From JAJPXC01 sp964520525 (GTDB taxonomy: Bacteria; Bacteroidota; Bacteroidia; Bacteroidales; Muribaculaceae): a DNA stretch of 64,000 nt. Every line of letters begins with the position of its first letter. Within the stretch, counting starts at the first letter, position 1. The translations under genes were made by a program, and so were the position numbers. Shown here one piece after another: positions 16,812 through 25,271 of the stretch. Below the pieces are notes generated by a model. The model searched no databases. It was not told where the DNA came from and worked only from the letters and a program-made list of their open reading frames with translations. The DNA is taken from contig CAZFNR010000004.1 of NCBI GenBank assembly GCA_964520525.1, forward strand, positions 62,001-126,000, read 5' to 3'.

Positions 16812-17800
16812 TCGTCGAGCGCAACATACCATTTATCGACGGCGTGCTCGACGACCTTGCCGACGTGCGCTACCTCCCTGCGTCGGAAATCACCTCCGAA
16901 ACCATGGCGCAAGTCGACGCGCTCGTCACTCGTACACGCACACGCTGTGACCGCCGCCTGCTCGACGGCTCGCGATGCAGCTTCATAGCCACAGCCACCA
17001 TCGGCACCGACCATATAGACCTCCCCTACTGCGCAAGCCGCGGTATAACTGTCGCCAACGCCCCGGGATGCAACGCGCCCGCCGTGGCGCAATGGGTGCT
17101 GTCGTCGGCGTTGAGACTGATTGACGGCGACCCCTCGACCAAAACCATAGGGATAGTCGGGGTGGGGCATGTAGGCTCAATCGTCGACCGCTGGGCGCGC
17201 GGGCTCGGATTCAAGACACTATTGTGCGACCCCCCAAGAGCCGACCGCGGAGACTCCGGCGATTTTGTCACTATCAACGAAATTGCGGAAAAAGCCGACA
17301 TCATCACCTTTCACACTCCGCTGACACGCGACGGCCTCTACCCGACATTCCACCTCTGCGACGCTGCGTTCCTTAACCGCTGCTCTCGTCGCCCTATTAT
17401 TATGAATGCCGCCCGCGGCCCGGTCACCGACACCGCGGCACTCATCGAAGCCCTTGATTCCCACCTGATTTCGGCAGCAGCAATCGACTGCTGGGAAGGG
17501 GAGCCAAACATATCGGAACGACTGCTAAAGCTAACCTCGATAGCCACCCCCCATATCGCCGGATACTCGCGCGAAGGAAAAATCAGAGCCACACAGATGG
17601 CTCTCGACGCGCTGACAACCCATTTCGGCTTGCCCCGGCTATTGGCATCAGCTCCCGCGGCACCCGCTCCCAAAGCCACCGTGACCGCCACCGAACTCCT
17701 TGACAGCTACGACCCGCTTGTCGATACCGCGGCACTCCGCCGCAATCCCGCCGACTTCGAGTCACTGCGCAACAACTACCGCCTCCGCGCCGAGCCTTAG
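16787..17800 (+). CDS. pdxB: Erythronate-4-phosphate dehydrogenase
   Basis: Oxidises 4-phosphoerythronate in the DXP-dependent route to pyridoxal phosphate. The 337-residue protein follows the D-2-hydroxyacid dehydrogenase plan: an N-terminal substrate domain with ATIGTDHID, then NAPGCNAPAVAQW, the NAD-binding GVGHVG at residues 125-130, IITFHTPLT, MNAARGPV and a catalytic His in ATPHIAGYS. The first two catalytic-domain blocks and the C-terminal dimerisation part fit PdxB rather than SerA. Its start lies inside the upstream membrane gene. Confidence 0.93.
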   Translation: MERDKFRIIVERNIPFIDGVLDDLADVRYLPASEITSETMAQVDALVTRTRTRCDRRLLDGSRCSFIATATIGTDHIDLPYCASRGITVANAPGCNAPAVAQWVLSSALRLIDGDPSTKTIGIVGVGHVGSIVDRWARGLGFKTLLCDPPRADRGDSGDFVTINEIAEKADIITFHTPLTRDGLYPTFHLCDAAFLNRCSRRPIIMNAARGPVTDTAALIEALDSHLISAAAIDCWEGEPNISERLLKLTSIATPHIAGYSREGKIRATQMALDALTTHFGLPRLLASAPAAPAPKATVTATELLDSYDPLVDTAALRRNPADFESLRNNYRLRAEP

Positions 17801-17834
17801 CGGCTCAGAGCCATCAGAGCAGTTCAGACAGGCA

Positions 17835-17867
17835 CAAAAAAAAATTAATTGTCTCACGACAATTAAT
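17835..17867 (-). terminator. Terminator downstream of the restriction-modification genes
   Basis: Read on the minus strand, a perfect 10-bp stem (17867-17858 with 17853-17844, loop of 4) is followed directly by nine T residues. It lies about 170 bp beyond the methyltransferase stop and is a strong intrinsic terminator for minus-strand RNA. Confidence 0.8.
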
Positions 17868-17906
17868 CCTCTTAACCTTAAATCTAATACCATGAAAAAC
17901 ACGTTG

Positions 17907-17914
17907 CAAAGGTA
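17907..17914 (-). promoter_or_regulatory. Candidate minus-strand -7 element between dcm and its terminator
   Basis: TACCTTTG on the minus strand, 40 bp before the hairpin terminator. RNA started near 17901 would be only about 65 nt long. The -33 region is not convincing. Confidence 0.35.
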
Positions 17915-18038
17915 AGCGTTTTTGTGTTATAAAACATAGTTTTCCAAAATAAAACGCGCCCATTTTGCTTTTTTTAACCATTACATCCTCTCCTTTCGCC
18001 CTTTAATCTCTTGATAACATTGCCACATCGCCTATCAA

Positions 18039-18929
18039 TCATTGATAGTCCATGATGCTTTTGGCAACGAACTTTCCTAAATTTACGGGAACGGCATTAC
18101 CTATCATCTGTTCCATCTCACTTTTATTCCCACAGAATATGAAATCATCCGGAAAGGTCTGAATGAGGCTCCGCTCGTGCGTGTTAAGCGGTCTCACCCC
18201 ATCCAGCGAGTCAACTGGATCATTATGGTGCAACACATATCCCTTAGGGATGGGCCGATTCACCCCCCTTATGGTAGGGCTTGGTTCATGAACACTGAAG
18301 ACACCACGCCTTGCGTAACTCCGCGGATGACGGTAGTAGTACTCTATGTCAATTCTATCTCCCAAATAATCTTTGACTGACATCGGTTTTACAGACATCC
18401 TGCCTCTAATAAAATCGAAAATAAAATCATCATCAGCCCCTAAACGCCCTATAAGAAAAAATCTCTTGCGCTTCTGTGGCACACCGCATAATGAAGCGTC
18501 CAAAATGATTTGGGTTAAGCCATAACCGGCGGCTTTAAATATCTCTATTGCTTGAGAAAGTTTTCGAGTTTTGGTGATTGTAGCCACATTTTCCATCATA
18601 ACCCATTCAGGACGCAATGTTGCAACGATATTGGCAAACGACAGCGTAAGGTCTCCTCTGCCGTTATCTTCATTTCTCAATCCCGCACTGCTAAAATCCT
18701 GACAAGGCGGCCCTCCTATAATCATGTCGGGTGAATATTTTGCAATATCCTCACAAGCTGACATCACATCAAACAAATTCAATTTATTAATGGGATGAGT
18801 GAAGTTATACATATAAGTTGAAACCGCTGGGTCCCAATTATCGTATGCCGCCACAACCTCCATGCCTGCCTTTTCAAAGCCCAACGACAAACCTCCGCAA
18901 CCGCAAAACAAATCTACGACTCTCATCAT
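18039..18929 (-). CDS. DNA (cytosine-5-)-methyltransferase, type II
   Basis: A 296-residue C5-cytosine methyltransferase. Conserved motifs in order: I DLFCGCGGLSLGF (about 6-18), IV GGPPCQDFS with catalytic Cys76, VI MENV (112-115), VIII QKRKRFFLIG, then a target-recognition region and X GNAVPVNLGK near the C-terminus. It protects the host against the adjacent endonuclease by methylating the same site. It overlaps the endonuclease gene upstream by 4 bp (ATGA). Both genes are visibly lower in G+C than the flanking purD and pyrH units, consistent with horizontal acquisition. Confidence 0.95.
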   Translation of the reverse strand: MMRVVDLFCGCGGLSLGFEKAGMEVVAAYDNWDPAVSTYMYNFTHPINKLNLFDVMSACEDIAKYSPDMIIGGPPCQDFSSAGLRNEDNGRGDLTLSFANIVATLRPEWVMMENVATITKTRKLSQAIEIFKAAGYGLTQIILDASLCGVPQKRKRFFLIGRLGADDDFIFDFIRGRMSVKPMSVKDYLGDRIDIEYYYRHPRSYARRGVFSVHEPSPTIRGVNRPIPKGYVLHHNDPVDSLDGVRPLNTHERSLIQTFPDDFIFCGNKSEMEQMIGNAVPVNLGKFVAKSIMDYQ

Positions 18930-19984
18930 TCAAACAAATCCGGGCTATTAACTATGACAGCGTCAAACCGTCGTTCAGGACTCAATAAATTCTGCCCGCC
19001 ACCCAAAATGATATTTTTAATTTCTTTCTTTGAAATCCTTGGATGAGTGAGCTCGGCACTTTTCAAGAATTTATGGGTTTGGACTCCACTCAACGCAAAT
19101 GCCTTATCATTGCCCGTGTTATAGGAATGCAGCCTGACTATCCTTTTATAATCAAACTGATTATACACACAATACTCAAACAACATTAGATACAGCCATA
19201 TCATTGCTCTCATGGGTCGGGTTACAGTTCCCGAACTGTCATCATCTTTATTAAACATCTGTATGACAGCGAGATTAGTCCAAACAAACACATCCAGACA
19301 ATCATCGGCGAGTGTCGGTTTTCCCTTAATCGTTTTCCATATCGCATTCAAAATCAAAGGAGTCTGCTTATCGTGAAGATATGACGATACTCTCATTATC
19401 GCATCTCGGATTTCATTATACCTCGGCAGCACTTCACTGATTTCTTCCCAATGATTGATATGGACATCTCCCAGCAGACTCTTTAGAAGAGTTTTACCTT
19501 CCATACCGATAAAATTATTGCATATCGAACAAGCGATGAAATTAATTGTCGGAGGCCTAACCACAATCTCACAGCTATACTCTTCTTCACTCCTATTTCG
19601 CGTTGTATTATCTGGTATCGCAGTAAGTTTAATTTCAAGGCCAATCAACGGCATATCACTCGCTGAATCAATCATCACCAAATCAATTGTCTCACGCTTG
19701 CCGGTGTAAAATTTATCATAGGCCGGAAAGCCGCTCTCGTACATGTAAAAAGCGTTTTCTGCTAAAGGATTGATTTTATAGAGTTCAGAGGCTGTAATAT
19801 AACCATGCTCTATCACATTATTTTCATTGGTCTTAATCAGAACAGGGCTGATATTATTATAATCCATGTATGCGACCAATGAAGCGGGGAAAGAGCTATT
19901 GAACTGATTCTTCCCCCAAAAGCGCGCTTTGGTGAAATTACGGCTGCTGTTGTTGTGGCCTTGGGCAAATAATCCTGGTTCCAT
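18926..19984 (-). CDS. Type II restriction endonuclease, probably HindVP family
   Basis: A 352-residue protein encoded just before the methyltransferase. The N-terminal block RNFTKARFWGKNQFNSSFP resembles the HindVP family as I remember it, and DLVMIDSASDMPLIGLEIKLTAIPDNTT gives a PD-(D/E)XK-type core with Asp101 and Glu117-Ile-Lys119. HindVP itself cuts GRCGYC; whether this enzyme shares that site cannot be read from the sequence. The start ATG at 19984 lies 22 bp after the promoter at 20006-20013. Placement beside a C5 methyltransferase with a 4-bp overlap strongly supports the endonuclease call even if the family name is wrong. Confidence 0.8.
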   Translation of the reverse strand: MEPGLFAQGHNNSSRNFTKARFWGKNQFNSSFPASLVAYMDYNNISPVLIKTNENNVIEHGYITASELYKINPLAENAFYMYESGFPAYDKFYTGKRETIDLVMIDSASDMPLIGLEIKLTAIPDNTTRNRSEEEYSCEIVVRPPTINFIACSICNNFIGMEGKTLLKSLLGDVHINHWEEISEVLPRYNEIRDAIMRVSSYLHDKQTPLILNAIWKTIKGKPTLADDCLDVFVWTNLAVIQMFNKDDDSSGTVTRPMRAMIWLYLMLFEYCVYNQFDYKRIVRLHSYNTGNDKAFALSGVQTHKFLKSAELTHPRISKKEIKNIILGGGQNLLSPERRFDAVIVNSPDLFE

Positions 19985-20005
19985 ATAATGAAATAATTAC
20001 TCTCA

Positions 20006-20013
20006 CAAAGATA
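20006..20013 (-). promoter_or_regulatory. -7 element of the restriction-modification operon
   Basis: TATCTTTG on the minus strand, 22 bp before the endonuclease start. The -33 position is weak. Confidence 0.6.
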
Positions 20014-20086
20014 GCTATTTTTTCAATCTGTTCGCTTGAAGAGTAAACATAAATCATCTGTTAGATTATTTTTGCCGATAAAGTGT

Positions 20087-20094
20087 TATCTTTG
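20087..20094 (+). promoter_or_regulatory. -7 element of pyrH
   Basis: TATCTTTG on the plus strand, 39 bp before pyrH, back to back with the restriction-modification promoter. No good -33 match. Confidence 0.6.
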
Positions 20095-20133
20095 CAAGAA
20101 AGAGAATCTTATCAAGATTAAAAATAGTTAGAT

Positions 20134-20844
20134 ATGAGAACAAAATACCAGCGCGTGCTCCTCAAACTCAGCGGCGAGTCGCTGATGGGGCAACAAGGCT
20201 ACGGCATTGACACCGAGCGACTAAACCAATATGCCGCCCAAATCAAGGAGATTGTCGACAGCGGCGTCCAAGTGGCTGTCGTAATCGGCGGAGGCAACAT
20301 ATTCCGCGGCCTTCAAGGCGCGGCGAAGGGCTTCGACCGGGTTAAAGGCGACCAGATGGGTATGCTCGCGACAGTCATCAACTCTATCGCCCTCAGCTCG
20401 GCTCTCGAAAACGTCGGTCAAGCTTCCCATGTATTCACCGCCCTCAATATGTATCCCATCGGCGAATATTACAGCAAATGGCACGCTATTGACGCGCTCA
20501 ACAACGGCGATGTCGCCATCATAGCCGGAGGCACCGGCAACCCCTTCTTCACCACCGACACCGCCTCGGCTCTTCGCGGGGTAGAGGTGGGGGCCGACGT
20601 GATGCTCAAAGGCACTCGCGTCGACGGCATCTATACCGCCGACCCCGAAAAAGACCCCACGGCGACCAAATTCACCGAAATCACCTACGACGAGGTCTAC
20701 AACCGCGGATTGAAAGTAATGGACCTCACCGCCACCGCGCTGTGCAAGGAAAACAAGCTGCCAATCATCGTGTTTGACATGGACACCCCCGGAAACCTCC
20801 GAAAGGTGATAGACGGCGAACCCATCGGCACATTAGTCTACTAA
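20134..20844 (+). CDS. pyrH: Uridylate kinase
   Basis: Phosphorylates UMP to UDP in pyrimidine nucleotide synthesis (hexameric amino-acid-kinase fold). The 236-residue protein has the N-terminal RVLLKLSGESLMG, VVIGGGNIFRG, DQMGMLATVINSIALS, IAGGTGNPFFTTDTAS and a C-terminal VFDMDTPGNLRKV, all standard for bacterial PyrH. It is followed 34 bp later by frr, the usual pyrH-frr pairing. Confidence 0.97.
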   Translation: MRTKYQRVLLKLSGESLMGQQGYGIDTERLNQYAAQIKEIVDSGVQVAVVIGGGNIFRGLQGAAKGFDRVKGDQMGMLATVINSIALSSALENVGQASHVFTALNMYPIGEYYSKWHAIDALNNGDVAIIAGGTGNPFFTTDTASALRGVEVGADVMLKGTRVDGIYTADPEKDPTATKFTEITYDEVYNRGLKVMDLTATALCKENKLPIIVFDMDTPGNLRKVIDGEPIGTLVY

Positions 20845-20878
20845 CCAACCAAATAAACCACTTAACCTCCACACGATT

Positions 20879-21439
20879 ATGACCGACGTTAAGACTTATC
20901 TCGACCCCGCCGACGAAAAAATGGAAATGGCGGTGGCGTATCTCGACGAATCGCTGGCCCACATTCGCGCCGGCAAAGCCAACCCGAAAATCCTCGATGG
21001 CATCCGTGTCGACTACTACGGCAGCGCGTCACCAATATCCAACGTGGCCAACATCTCCGTACCCGATGCCCGCACTATAACAATAACCCCCTGGGAGAAG
21101 TCGATGTTCCGCGAAATCGAGAAGGCAATCATCAACTCCGACCTGGGCATCACCCCCGAAAACAACGGTGAGGTTATCCGCATCTCCATCCCCCCGTTGA
21201 CCGAAGACCGCCGCAAACAACTCGTTAAGCAGTCAAAAGCCGAGGCTGAACAAGCAAAAGTATCGGTCCGCAACGCCCGCCGCGACGCCATCGAAGGGCT
21301 GAAAAAGGCCGTAAAACAAGGTATGCCCGAAGATGTGGAAAAAGACGCGGAAGCCCAAGTGCAGAAGCTCCATGACAAATACCTCAAGAAAATCGACGAA
21401 CTTTTCGCTGCCAAAGAAAAGGAGATTCTCACCGTCTAA
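20879..21439 (+). CDS. frr: Ribosome recycling factor
   Basis: With EF-G it splits post-termination ribosomes. The 186-residue protein is of normal length and shows the RRF blocks HIRAGKANPKILDGIRVDYYG, IANISVPDARTI-like VANISVPDARTITITPW, IPPLTEDRRKQLVKQ and VRNARRDA, followed by the helical C-terminus with KKIDELFAAKEKEILTV. It follows pyrH in the same transcript. No canonical terminator follows; instead there are two hairpins before the next gene. Confidence 0.97.
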   Translation: MTDVKTYLDPADEKMEMAVAYLDESLAHIRAGKANPKILDGIRVDYYGSASPISNVANISVPDARTITITPWEKSMFREIEKAIINSDLGITPENNGEVIRISIPPLTEDRRKQLVKQSKAEAEQAKVSVRNARRDAIEGLKKAVKQGMPEDVEKDAEAQVQKLHDKYLKKIDELFAAKEKEILTV

Positions 21440-21492
21440 GAAACGCCAACAGCTCCCCCTCCATTTTTCACTTTCAGTGATTCCAAAATAGA

Positions 21493-21557
21493 GCTTGCCC
21501 ATTGGCAAGCCGATGATAAACAATATCGTGGTAAGGCCGGCCAGCAGGCCGGCCTTA
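21493..21557. repeat. Two hairpins between frr and the radical SAM gene
   Basis: A 7-bp stem (21493-21499 with 21504-21510, loop CATT) and a perfect 11-bp stem (TAAGGCCGGCC at 21532-21542 with its complement at 21547-21557, loop AGCA). Neither is followed by a T run on either strand, so a classical intrinsic terminator is not supported. They may be transcript-end or processing structures. Confidence 0.6.
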
Positions 21558-21594
21558 TCCGTAACGCGGGGTTACCCCTAAACCTTCAGCAACA

Positions 21595-22374
21595 ATGCAA
21601 CGAGTCCTGTTCCACTCCACAATCTTCGGGCCCATCCACAGCCGTCGTCTCGGCACATCGCTCGGGGTCAATCTCTCGCCAACCGATGGCAAAATATGCA
21701 CGTTTGACTGCGTATACTGCGAAGCCGGCTACAACGCCCAGGGTCCTGGACGTTCGGGGATGCCATCCCGTGCCGACGTGGCTCGCCTGCTCGAAGATAA
21801 ACTGTCGGCCATGAAAGCCGCCGGTGAGCCGCTCGACGTGATAACATTCTCAGGCAACGGCGAACCGACCATACACCCCGAATTTGAAGGAATCACCGAC
21901 GATGTCATCGCCCTGCGCGACCGCCTCTTCCCACAGGTGAAAATCAGCGTGCTTTGCAACTCCACCCGCCTCACCGACGAAGGGGTCAGGCGCGCGTTGC
22001 TGAAAGTCGACAACAACATACTCAAACTCGACTCTGCCGTCGACGCCACCATGCGCCTGATTGACCGCCCCGGCTCCCCGGCATTCAACTGCACCGATGC
22101 CATCAGACAAATCGCCGCCTTCGGCAACCGTTGCATAGTCCAGACCATGCTGCTCCGCGGCGAAGATGACGAGGGTCACACCATCGACAACACAACCGAT
22201 GCCGAGATAGAGGCCCTTACCAACGCCTATAAGTTCATCAAACCCGCTGAAGTGATGCTCTACTCCATCGACCGCAAAACGCCCGCCTCACGTCTCCGAA
22301 AGGTCGAGCGCGACGAACTGCTGCGCATCGCCGACCGTATGCGCCAAGCAGGGATAAACATCCGTGTCAGCTGA
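21595..22374 (+). CDS. Radical SAM protein
   Basis: A 259-residue enzyme with the 4Fe-4S cysteine motif at C35, C39 and C42 (CTFDCVYC), the GEP-type SAM motif in FSGNGEPTIHPEF, and NILKLDSAVD and CIVQTMLLRG strands. The N-terminal FGPIHSRRLGTSLGVNL block is typical of the small COG0731-type radical SAM proteins (wyosine-synthase-like relatives), whose bacterial substrate is not established. It is followed 15 bp later by an S66 carboxypeptidase, so the two may be cotranscribed without a shared pathway. Confidence 0.87.
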   Translation: MQRVLFHSTIFGPIHSRRLGTSLGVNLSPTDGKICTFDCVYCEAGYNAQGPGRSGMPSRADVARLLEDKLSAMKAAGEPLDVITFSGNGEPTIHPEFEGITDDVIALRDRLFPQVKISVLCNSTRLTDEGVRRALLKVDNNILKLDSAVDATMRLIDRPGSPAFNCTDAIRQIAAFGNRCIVQTMLLRGEDDEGHTIDNTTDAEIEALTNAYKFIKPAEVMLYSIDRKTPASRLRKVERDELLRIADRMRQAGINIRVS

Positions 22375-22389
22375 TAATCCAATTTAACC

Positions 22390-23298
22390 ATGATATATCC
22401 CCGCCCACTTAACCCGGGCGACAAAATAGCCATTCTGTCGCCGGCAAGCATCATAAATCCCGATTATGTCGAAGCGGCAGCCTCGACTATCACAGCCGCC
22501 GGATGGGCCCCCAAAGTCTATCCTAACGCATTGGGACACAGTGGTTCATATAGCGGCTCAAGGCAACAGCGGCTCGATGACCTCACCGATGCGCTGACCG
22601 ACCCATCTGTACGCGCAATCCTCTGTAGCCGTGGCGGCTACGGTACCGTCCACCTCCTCGACGACCTGTCACGACTGCCGTTGGCCGACGACCCCAAATG
22701 GATTATCGGCTTCAGCGACATCTCCGCGCTCCATGCGCTGATGCAATCCAATAAGATAGCAAGCCTGCACGCTTCCATGGCCAAGCAGCTTGCCAGGGGG
22801 GGTGAAAATCCACTTAATCAACAGTTATTCAGTATATTGCACGGTGAAATGCCCAGTTATGTGTTTGATTCCGACCAGCGAAACAGAGAGGGTGTCGCCA
22901 CCGGCCGGCTTGTAGGCGGCAACCTCGCCGTCCTCGCCGGACTTATCGGCACCCCCTACGACATGCTGCGACCCGACACCTTGCTGTTCATCGAAGATAT
23001 AGCCGAACCCATCTACAAAGTGGAACGCATCCTCTACCAATTGCGTCTAAAAGGAGTGCTCCAAAGGCTACGAGGTCTCATCGTAGGCCGTTTCACCGAA
23101 TATAGCCCCGACGCCAACTACCGCGCCATGGAGGAGATGATAGCAGAAATGACGGCCCCCTATGCCTATCCCATAGCTTTTAACGTCCCCGTCGGACATA
23201 TCGACGACAACATCCCCCTCATCGTAGGCTCCACCGCCACCCTCACCGTCACCCCCGCCACAGTCGCGCTTACTCAGGGAAAAACGGTTTCTAACTAA
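22390..23298 (+). CDS. LD-carboxypeptidase (peptidase family S66)
   Basis: A 302-residue protein of the LdcA/MccF family, which removes the terminal D-Ala from peptidoglycan tetrapeptides during murein recycling or cleaves related amides. Family blocks present: LNPGDKIAILSPAS at the start, CSRGGYGTVHLLDDL, WIIGFSDISALHAL (carrying the likely nucleophilic Ser), LFIEDIAEP (Glu) and NVPVGHIDDNIPL (His). There is no signal peptide, so it is cytoplasmic. The recognition blocks support S66 firmly; the exact substrate is inferred from the family. Confidence 0.9.
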   Translation: MIYPRPLNPGDKIAILSPASIINPDYVEAAASTITAAGWAPKVYPNALGHSGSYSGSRQQRLDDLTDALTDPSVRAILCSRGGYGTVHLLDDLSRLPLADDPKWIIGFSDISALHALMQSNKIASLHASMAKQLARGGENPLNQQLFSILHGEMPSYVFDSDQRNREGVATGRLVGGNLAVLAGLIGTPYDMLRPDTLLFIEDIAEPIYKVERILYQLRLKGVLQRLRGLIVGRFTEYSPDANYRAMEEMIAEMTAPYAYPIAFNVPVGHIDDNIPLIVGSTATLTVTPATVALTQGKTVSN

Positions 23299-23341
23299 CG
23301 TTTTTGAGTGTCAAAACAAACCGCCTAATATCAGGCAACGA

Positions 23342-23378
23342 AAAGGGAAGCCGGGCAATGGCCCAACTTCCCTTTAGT
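23342..23378. terminator. Bidirectional terminator
   Basis: Stem AAAGGGAAG (23342-23350) with CTTCCCTTT (23367-23375), plus an inner GGGC/GCCC pairing, lies between the convergent S66 and sulfatase-like genes. The T/A flanks allow it to work on both strands. Confidence 0.75.
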
Positions 23379-23450
23379 TCTTTAATCCGCTAGGATTTAC
23401 AATATTTTCATCTGCCGGTCTCTAACGATGCAAAAACACAGCATTTTGAG

Positions 23451-25271
23451 TTATTGAGCAGTTTTAAGCAGGTTAAATTTCAGTATTTTGTCACTTACGT
23501 CACGAGCGCGTCGCAAGTGGTCGAGCCGCAGCGAGTCGACACTGCCGGAATCGCCGCACAAGTCGCCGGCAAAACCTATTGCCACCCCGGGGAAATCGGA
23601 ATCAAGCACCGACTGTCCCATACCATGCCAACAATAGTCAGTCCAACCCATTAGGTCAAGCAACGTCGAGTAAACATCAACTTGCCCCAATTGGCCATCG
23701 TAACGGCCTGGGACGGGCGAGTTCAAGACTATGAGCGGTGTGTGTTGCCCGGCATCGACAAACTGTCGTGAATGTGGGCTTCTGACCGCCTCTTTGCGGC
23801 GGTCGGCGAGGCCTTCATGGTCTCCGACTATCGCCACCATAGTTTCTGCATAGTCAGGGCGCGTCTTGAGGTATTCTATCAGTGTGGCCAACGAATGATC
23901 TGTGTAGTTGACAGTTATCATATAGTTTTTCACCATCTCAGGGTAATCCCCTTTGAAGTTGACACGGCGCAGCTTTTCAGGGAGGCGGAACGGATTGTGG
24001 CCTGAATATGTGACCCACATCAAGAATGCCCGCTCTCCCGCCGGCCATATCTCTCCGCGGCGCAACTTCTCGACACTCTGAGCCATGAATCCCCCGTCGC
24101 TCAAGCGGCGGGCAGTCCCTACCGGTTCATTGTTGTTCCACGAGGTGTGGTGGATGAGTGTATCCACCCCGAAAGCATCCGCTACACGAATCTGGTTCCA
24201 AACGTAGGGTTTGTCGCAGGTGAGTATATAGGAGCGTCCTCCGCGTTCGCGCATAGCTTTTGGAAGCGTGTAAAAGTTGTAGTCGGCAGCCTCGTAGGAA
24301 TAGACGCTGTTGCGCATGGGAAGCATACCGGCGAGCGTCAGCAACTGACCGTCAATCGAACGGCCATTGGCGGCTTGCGTTACGACATTCGGGGCGAAAA
24401 ATGTTGCGGTGTCGGCGATAAGCGAATTCAGATAAGGGGTCAATTCGACACCTTCCACCGATTTCTCAAGCGGCCAGCTTTCAAGCGACTCACACATAAT
24501 TATCACCAAATTTTCACGTCGGGGGCGTTGTTTCGCCAACGAGTCTACCGCCGGTAGCCCGCACATTTCACTATGCGCGTCAAGCCACCCCGCAACCTCC
24601 GTCACAATCTCGGGAGTAAGCTCCTCTTTGGCTCTCAGTATGTCGTGGACAACGAAACCGCCTATTGTATAGACCGGGGTTATGCAGGTCGATTTATAGC
24701 AGTTTATGCGAAGCCCGTCCATATGCTTTATCGGGCCTCCGCGCCAAGCGTCGGCAGCCCATGCCAACAGCGACAGGATTGCGACGGTAACGAGATAGGG
24801 GAGGGGTCGCGGCCGAGCGTTGCCGCGGCCGGCGACCGACGGATACAACGCAACTGCCGTCGCAGTGAGCAGAGGGAGCAACAGATAAAGCCAACTGAAC
24901 GAGTCAACCACGCTGTCGGTGAAGTCAGAGAGATTCCCCGCGAGCAGATAGCTTTGTGCCGGTATGGCGTTGAAATAAGTGCGGCAATACATCAGGTTGG
25001 CCACCATCACGCCGTCGACAATTAATAGCAATGCGGCGTGTACCCACCTTGATTTTGTGAAAAGCGCCGGTAGAGCGAGCAGGGTTGTAGCAAGCAACAA
25101 ATAGGGCCAAAACGGGAGGAAACAGAACGGGCGGAAAGTGGTCTGGCTCATCCACAGCAAATCGAAGGCAAGGAGCGTGAGCAATGATGCCACCCACCAA
25201 TATGAGAAACGGACTGTCCACAACGAAGCGGGGAACAGGCTGCTCAATATGTTACTTATCTTCTTTTTCAT
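23451..25271 (-). CDS. LTA synthase-like sulfatase/phosphatase-family membrane protein
   Basis: A 606-residue protein with about five N-terminal transmembrane helices (to about residue 175) and a large periplasmic alkaline-phosphatase-fold domain. Visible signature parts: NLVIIMCESLESWPLE (metal-binding and nucleophile region), LTPYLNSLIADT, SIDGQLLTLAGMLP, WVTYSGHNPFRLP and VAIVGDHEGL. This is the layout of LtaS/phosphoethanolamine transferase-like enzymes, which move phospho-groups from lipids to glycans; in Bacteroidetes such proteins probably modify lipid A or surface glycans, which is inference. Its start overlaps the preceding methyltransferase gene by 20 bp. Confidence 0.85.
   Translation of the reverse strand: MKKKISNILSSLFPASLWTVRFSYWWVASLLTLLAFDLLWMSQTTFRPFCFLPFWPYLLLATTLLALPALFTKSRWVHAALLLIVDGVMVANLMYCRTYFNAIPAQSYLLAGNLSDFTDSVVDSFSWLYLLLPLLTATAVALYPSVAGRGNARPRPLPYLVTVAILSLLAWAADAWRGGPIKHMDGLRINCYKSTCITPVYTIGGFVVHDILRAKEELTPEIVTEVAGWLDAHSEMCGLPAVDSLAKQRPRRENLVIIMCESLESWPLEKSVEGVELTPYLNSLIADTATFFAPNVVTQAANGRSIDGQLLTLAGMLPMRNSVYSYEAADYNFYTLPKAMRERGGRSYILTCDKPYVWNQIRVADAFGVDTLIHHTSWNNNEPVGTARRLSDGGFMAQSVEKLRRGEIWPAGERAFLMWVTYSGHNPFRLPEKLRRVNFKGDYPEMVKNYMITVNYTDHSLATLIEYLKTRPDYAETMVAIVGDHEGLADRRKEAVRSPHSRQFVDAGQHTPLIVLNSPVPGRYDGQLGQVDVYSTLLDLMGWTDYCWHGMGQSVLDSDFPGVAIGFAGDLCGDSGSVDSLRLDHLRRARDVSDKILKFNLLKTAQ

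Noticed and set aside
17891..17915. Seven-codon plus-strand reading (MKNTLQR) after pdxB
   Set aside because: Too short and without a following regulated gene on that strand; it overlaps a minus-strand -7 element.
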